A stretch of DNA of 64,000 nucleotides from Macrosoma leucophasiata (Eukaryota; Arthropoda; Insecta; Lepidoptera; Hedylidae). A program made the position numbers and the translations under genes. The DNA lies in contig JAWQUS010000008.1 of NCBI GenBank assembly GCA_036365455.1, positions 24,597,501-24,661,500 on the forward strand, in the 5' to 3' direction. This document shows, piece by piece, positions 60,641-64,000 of the stretch (its first letter is position 1; each line of letters opens with the position of its first letter). The notes beneath the pieces were generated by a model. The model worked only from the letters and a program-made list of their open reading frames with translations. It was not told the DNA's origin and searched no databases.

Positions 60641-60769
60641 GTACCGTGTATACATACAGATGCATTTAGTAAAAAGCGTCTATTTATATATTACAAACAG
60701 ACACTCCAATTTTATTTATTTGTATAGATTTATCAATATCGTCCTTATAATTACCGAGATAATCACGGT

Positions 60770-60843
60770 TTTTGTCAAAGAAGTCGGGCGCGTCCCCGCA
60801 ATATAAGAAATGCTAACCGTGCGAAGCCGGGGCGGATCGCTAG
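60770..60843 (+). mobile_element. Helitron-like 3' terminus
   Basis: Ends GCGAAGCCGGGGCGGATCGC then TAG, followed by T; shares GAAGTCGGGCGCGTCCCCGC with 14230-14262 (reverse). Confidence 0.55.
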
Positions 60844-61094
60844 TAAGTAGATATAAAAATGGTTTTCAAAAGGAAAGTATAAATAGCCTTCCTCTAACAA
60901 ATATGATACATATTAAAATAGTTATCAGTTCAAGAAACGCCGCGAGGTTACCTGGTATGTGCCACTAATGAACGGACAAGGAAACTCAATCACAAAATTA
61001 AATTACGTTTTACGACCATTGAATTTGAATTTTTAATGCACTACCATTTTTAAATATTTTCTACCTTACACAAATTATGGTTTAATTTACACTT
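60844..61094. other. intergenic DNA
   Basis: No supported feature. Confidence 0.35.
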
Positions 61095-61376
61095 TTTTAT
61101 TTTATTTTTATTATATTGAAGTGGCAAGCATGCAGTTCACATTGATGTGAAGACTGCAGCCTATAGGCACAAAGACCAAGGTCCAAATGCAGATGCGTTA
61201 CCACTCCTGAGGCCTAAGGTGTTATGCCTCTGTGCCAGAAATTACAGGGTCGTACATAATCACCTGACCGGAATCCGATAGTGCTGAACACTACCATTTA
61301 TCGGCAAGTATATTAGGTAATGCGGTGGTGCCTACGCCCGCGAGCTTTGTCACTGGAGCTCTACCACCAGTAAATA
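61095..61376 (+). repeat. family A repeat, near full length
   Basis: Complete apart from small deletions in the first 80 bp; ends GAGCTCTACCACCAGTAA. Confidence 0.88.
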
Positions 61377-61554
61377 CTACTACTTATTTACTATTGCATA
61401 AAACTCTCAAAATTAACGCGTACAAAAGGAAGATCGTGTCGTGATGTCCACATTACACACCCACACCTTGTCTCTTTCCCAGGCTCGATGTGCTATATTA
61501 AATGTTGAGTACTGTAGGAACAGTTAAGGGTACTACACTCGGAGTTAATATCAG

Positions 61555-61700
61555 TAGGCAAGGCACACAGCTCGAATCACTGACGGCCGTTGGGGCAGAA
61601 GACTTCTAGAATGGCGACCGCGTACCGGAAGATGAAGCGTAGACAGGTCTCCCACGAGGTGGACCGACAATCTGGTGAAGCTTGCGGGCAATCGCTAGTC
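61555..61700 (+). pseudogene. LINE polymerase C-terminal fragment
   Basis: Same family as 48360-48720 (GACGGCCGTTGGGGCAGAAG, GTGGACCGACAATCTGGTGA), frameshifted. Confidence 0.65.
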
Positions 61701-61842
61701 TCGGAAATGGTAGTGATGGCTATATATATATAGGAACAAGCAGTCCAGTTAGTGCCCGTTAGTTTTTTTTATGTACCTAATGAAAGTGGCAAACAGCATG
61801 CAGTTCAAAGTTGTATCGCCAACAAAAAAAAATGTTTCCGGT

Positions 61843-61875
61843 CTGGGTGTTTGTGTAACTTACACAAACACCCAG
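61843..61875. repeat. perfect inverted repeat, 16-bp arms
   Basis: CTGGGTGTTTGTGTAA and TTACACAAACACCCAG with a single base between. The arm is a SINE3 body word, so a SINE scrap has been copied onto itself in reverse. Confidence 0.95.
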
Positions 61876-61899
61876 GCTAAGTGTTTTTATTTATTTAAC

Positions 61900-62012
61900 T
61901 TAGGTCTTAGTCGTGTCAGTGTATCTGTATTTTGATCTCTGGTATTCGTGTAGATGTCTATATGCTGCAATTGTCACATAACATGTGAACTGCGTGTTTG
62001 TATGCCACCTTG
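61900..62012 (-). repeat. family A fragment
   Basis: Reverse, with TAGATGTCTATATGCTGCAA and ATGTGAACTGCGTG. A forward scrap lies at 61765-61810. Confidence 0.65.
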
Positions 62013-62379
62013 GTAATATACAAAAATAGGTCCCTGTATGCACGTTCGATATTTTTATGGCATAAAGCAAGATTGGTTGAGTAAGAATGATTTTTTGCCA
62101 CGATTACGTCCTATAGATGTTACTTCACGAATCTCTCATTATGAGTAGTCATCGCGATCTTTGACCTTAATGAAAGTGATCGCATGTTTGTGACGCAGAC
62201 AGTCGCAGTTAAGAGCATTCATATGTCAAAATGTAAATACACTTTAATTGAGTGGAGTTAGGAGGAGGTTCTATGTTCCACTGTATATACATATATTTTT
62301 ATATTTTTAGTTTGTTTGTTATTTCAATACGCATGTGTGTGAGTAAATAAAATGTTCAATGTTTTGGGTCATAGCTCAC
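62013..62379. other. intergenic DNA
   Basis: No supported feature. Confidence 0.35.
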
Positions 62380-62640
62380 TAGAGCCACCGGGCACCCGAA
62401 CGCTCCGTATCGCCTCGACCGCAAGCCATCAACGCGCGGGCAACGGCAAGGTCCTCTTGGTGCTTCTACTCGGTGACCACTAGCGTGTCTTGCGTTGACT
62501 TTGCATTGCCAACAAAGACTTGTCCGCGAGTGATTCACAAGTAATATCGCGTCTTTCACCCGTGGACGCGTAGAACGAGGCTGTGCTGTTCGGGTGCCGG
62601 GTAGCTGTAGTGAGCTATGACCCTTTAATTCCTTTATAAA
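62380..62640 (-). mobile_element. family D (RTE-like) fragment
   Basis: Collinear with the family D part at 13701-13880 (CTCGGTGACCACTAGCGTGT, CTTGCGTTGACTTTGCATTG, GGGTGCCGGGTAGCTGTAG). It extends about 90 bp further on the left with GC-rich sequence not seen in the other copies. Confidence 0.6.
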
Positions 62641-62889
62641 AATATATATAACTTATTTATTTTCTGTTGCAAGCAGCTCAATCGACCAGTTTAAGTTTTG
62701 CGAATGTTATTTTGATAATTAGTAAAAAAACATAAAGAAACATAAAATCTTAACGACTTAGCCCTATAATTAATTAAAATACCTAAAAAAAAGAAAAATC
62801 TATACCCAAAGACCTTACAGATTTACAGTTTTCTTCTTTCTGTTATTTCTTCACGTCTGTACTGATAAAGAGTAGGCAGAGGTAAATGC
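62641..62889. other. intergenic DNA
   Basis: Includes a scrap of SINE2 tail (GAGTAGGCAGAGGTAAATGC, 62870). No gene. Confidence 0.35.
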
Positions 62890-63315
62890 AATGCATAGTG
62901 ACGGGGCCATTGGGACAGAAAAGTTCTTGACGAAGACGAAATGGCGACCGCGTACCGGAAAACGAAGCTTAGACCCCAACAAGATGGCCGGACGACCTGG
63001 TGAAGGTCGCGCGCAATCGCCTGATGAGGGCGGCCCAGGACCGTTCGTTCTTATTTTCTACTCTAACTAAGTACTTTTTTAAATAGGTTCAAGATATTTT
63101 TTTTGTCAACCCTTTTTTAAATGTTTTTTGTGTAACATATTTGTATTGTAAATGTTTTATTTTCTATTGTTTTTTCTATTAATGCAGTAGGTACCTGAGA
63201 TTGGTATAGGGGCTGCACCAATATATTATATATGTTTTTTCTTCTTCTTCTTCGTTGTGGCAATCCTTCGAGGTCTTTGTTCAGCAATGGACGTCTTTTG
63301 TCTGTAATAATAATG
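62890..63315 (+). pseudogene. LINE polymerase C-terminal fragment split by a 201-bp insertion
   Basis: 62890-63049 and 63251-63315 form one fragment of the 48360 LINE family (GACGACCTGGTGAAGGTCGC; CAGCAATGGACGTCTTTTGT; ATAATGATGA tail). The hexamer TTCGTT is present at both sides of the insert. Confidence 0.8.
63050..63250. mobile_element. 201-bp insertion with TTC-repeat end
   Basis: T-rich, ends TTTTTTCTTCTTCTTC, flanked by TTCGTT (63044-63049, 63251-63256). Class unknown; no other copy was noticed. Confidence 0.7.
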
Positions 63316-63509
63316 ATGATAGTGCTACACGGATTAATTTATTTGCATTCTTTGGAGCTTAATCTGTTTCTAACGATACAGGCACATTCCTAAATACTGA
63401 GAATGCAGGATACATTCAACACCAGAATCCTGTGGGGTTGAAGATGTTCAGTACAGCAACTATCGGAGCTGTTCTCTAAACCCGAAGGAGGCACTTCTTG
63501 TGGGAGGAT

Positions 63510-63758
63510 CATTTTTTATGACATGAAGTAGCAAACACAGCACACAGTTAACATTGATGGTAAGTGTGTAAGCCTATAAACATCTACATAAAAACCAGCG
63601 ATTTCAATGCAGATGTGTTACCACTCATAAAGTTTAAGTTATTACACCCCTGTGCCCGCCATTACGTGGCCATACAATAGCGACTCTGACCGGAACAATA
63701 TAGCACTGTATACCTACTGCCATTTAACGTAAATTAACTGAGTCTCTACGACCAGTAA
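63510..63758 (+). repeat. family A repeat, diverged
   Basis: Whole family in order but with many changes; the last block is shortened (GAGTCTCTACGACCAGTAA). Confidence 0.8.
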
Positions 63759-63904
63759 AATTTTTTGGAATGGAAAAATCTCAATAGCTTCATCCCAGAA
63801 ATCGAATAGATGATAGGCTCACCATCAATTAGCACATGTTCTTGAAAGACGCAAGTGACGAATTCTAAATGTTTGCATGTAATGTACCTTTCTATAGGTA
63901 CGTG

Positions 63905-63948
63905 CATAAATGAATATCATGCTAATATTAGCATGATATTCATTTATG
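63905..63948. repeat. 44-bp perfect palindrome, no loop
   Basis: Arms of 22 bp meet at 63926/63927 without a spacer (left arm starts CATAAATGAATATCATGC). Confidence 0.97.
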
Positions 63949-63960
63949 AACGTAACATCA

Positions 63961-64000
63961 TCATTTCATAAAAAAAAGATATCTTTTTTTTATGAAATGA
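63961..64000. repeat. 40-bp perfect palindrome at the window end
   Basis: Arms of 20 bp (TCATTTCATAAAAAAAAGAT and its reverse complement) with no spacer. May continue beyond the window. Confidence 0.95.

Overview
This is a eukaryotic, almost certainly lepidopteran (moth), nuclear window. The evidence is spliced genes with GT-AG introns, an AT-rich background, and a dense load of moth-type repeats: RTE-like and jockey/CR1-like LINEs, tRNA-headed SINEs, TC...CTAG Helitrons, hAT, PIF/Harbinger, piggyBac and mariner relatives. No bacterial operon, CRISPR array, rRNA or credible stand-alone tRNA gene is visible.

Two host genes can be supported, both on the minus strand. The first two coding exons of an unrecognised acidic, Ser/Pro-rich protein lie at 7810-6605; the gene continues past the left edge. 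The intron that follows holds a LINE with both open reading frames intact (about 5545-531). The second gene, 54195-43679, is a complete seven-exon histidine acid phosphatase of 417 residues, with a signal peptide, RHGDRTP and GHD motifs, and a C-terminal membrane anchor. Its exons are clean while its introns are packed with repeats.

Layout: 0-6 kb, intact LINE inside an intron. 6-8 kb, host exons and upstream DNA. 8.6-16.7 kb, SINEs, a nested RTE insertion with a 13-bp target duplication, and hAT-type MITEs. 17.0-18.9 kb, an internally deleted piggyBac-like element between TTAA sites. 19.9-21.1 kb, a dead mariner. 21-30 kb, MITEs, a TGG-rich block and a roughly 99-bp satellite in head-to-head arrays. 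30.7-31.8 kb, a LINE 3' end. 36-37.3 kb, a Helitron end beside an exon-like segment, and a Harbinger-like element with a mini first exon. 38.1-40 kb, blocks crowded with TATCGATA sites. 40.7-43 kb, Helitron, LINE and hAT remnants. 43.7-54.2 kb, the phosphatase gene. 54-64 kb, fold-back palindromes, a Helitron inside a fold-back, and RTE, SINE and LINE fragments.

One dispersed family of about 285 bp (called family A here) occurs more than twenty times in both orientations and is the commonest repeat. The most unusual signals are the TATCGATA-rich blocks, a series of perfect inverted repeats with loops of 0-5 nt, the mini-exon inside the Harbinger-like element, and clear nested insertions from which the order of events can be read. 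Coordinates of old repeats were set by eye and may be off by tens of bases; splice sites and ORF ends were read directly from the sequence.
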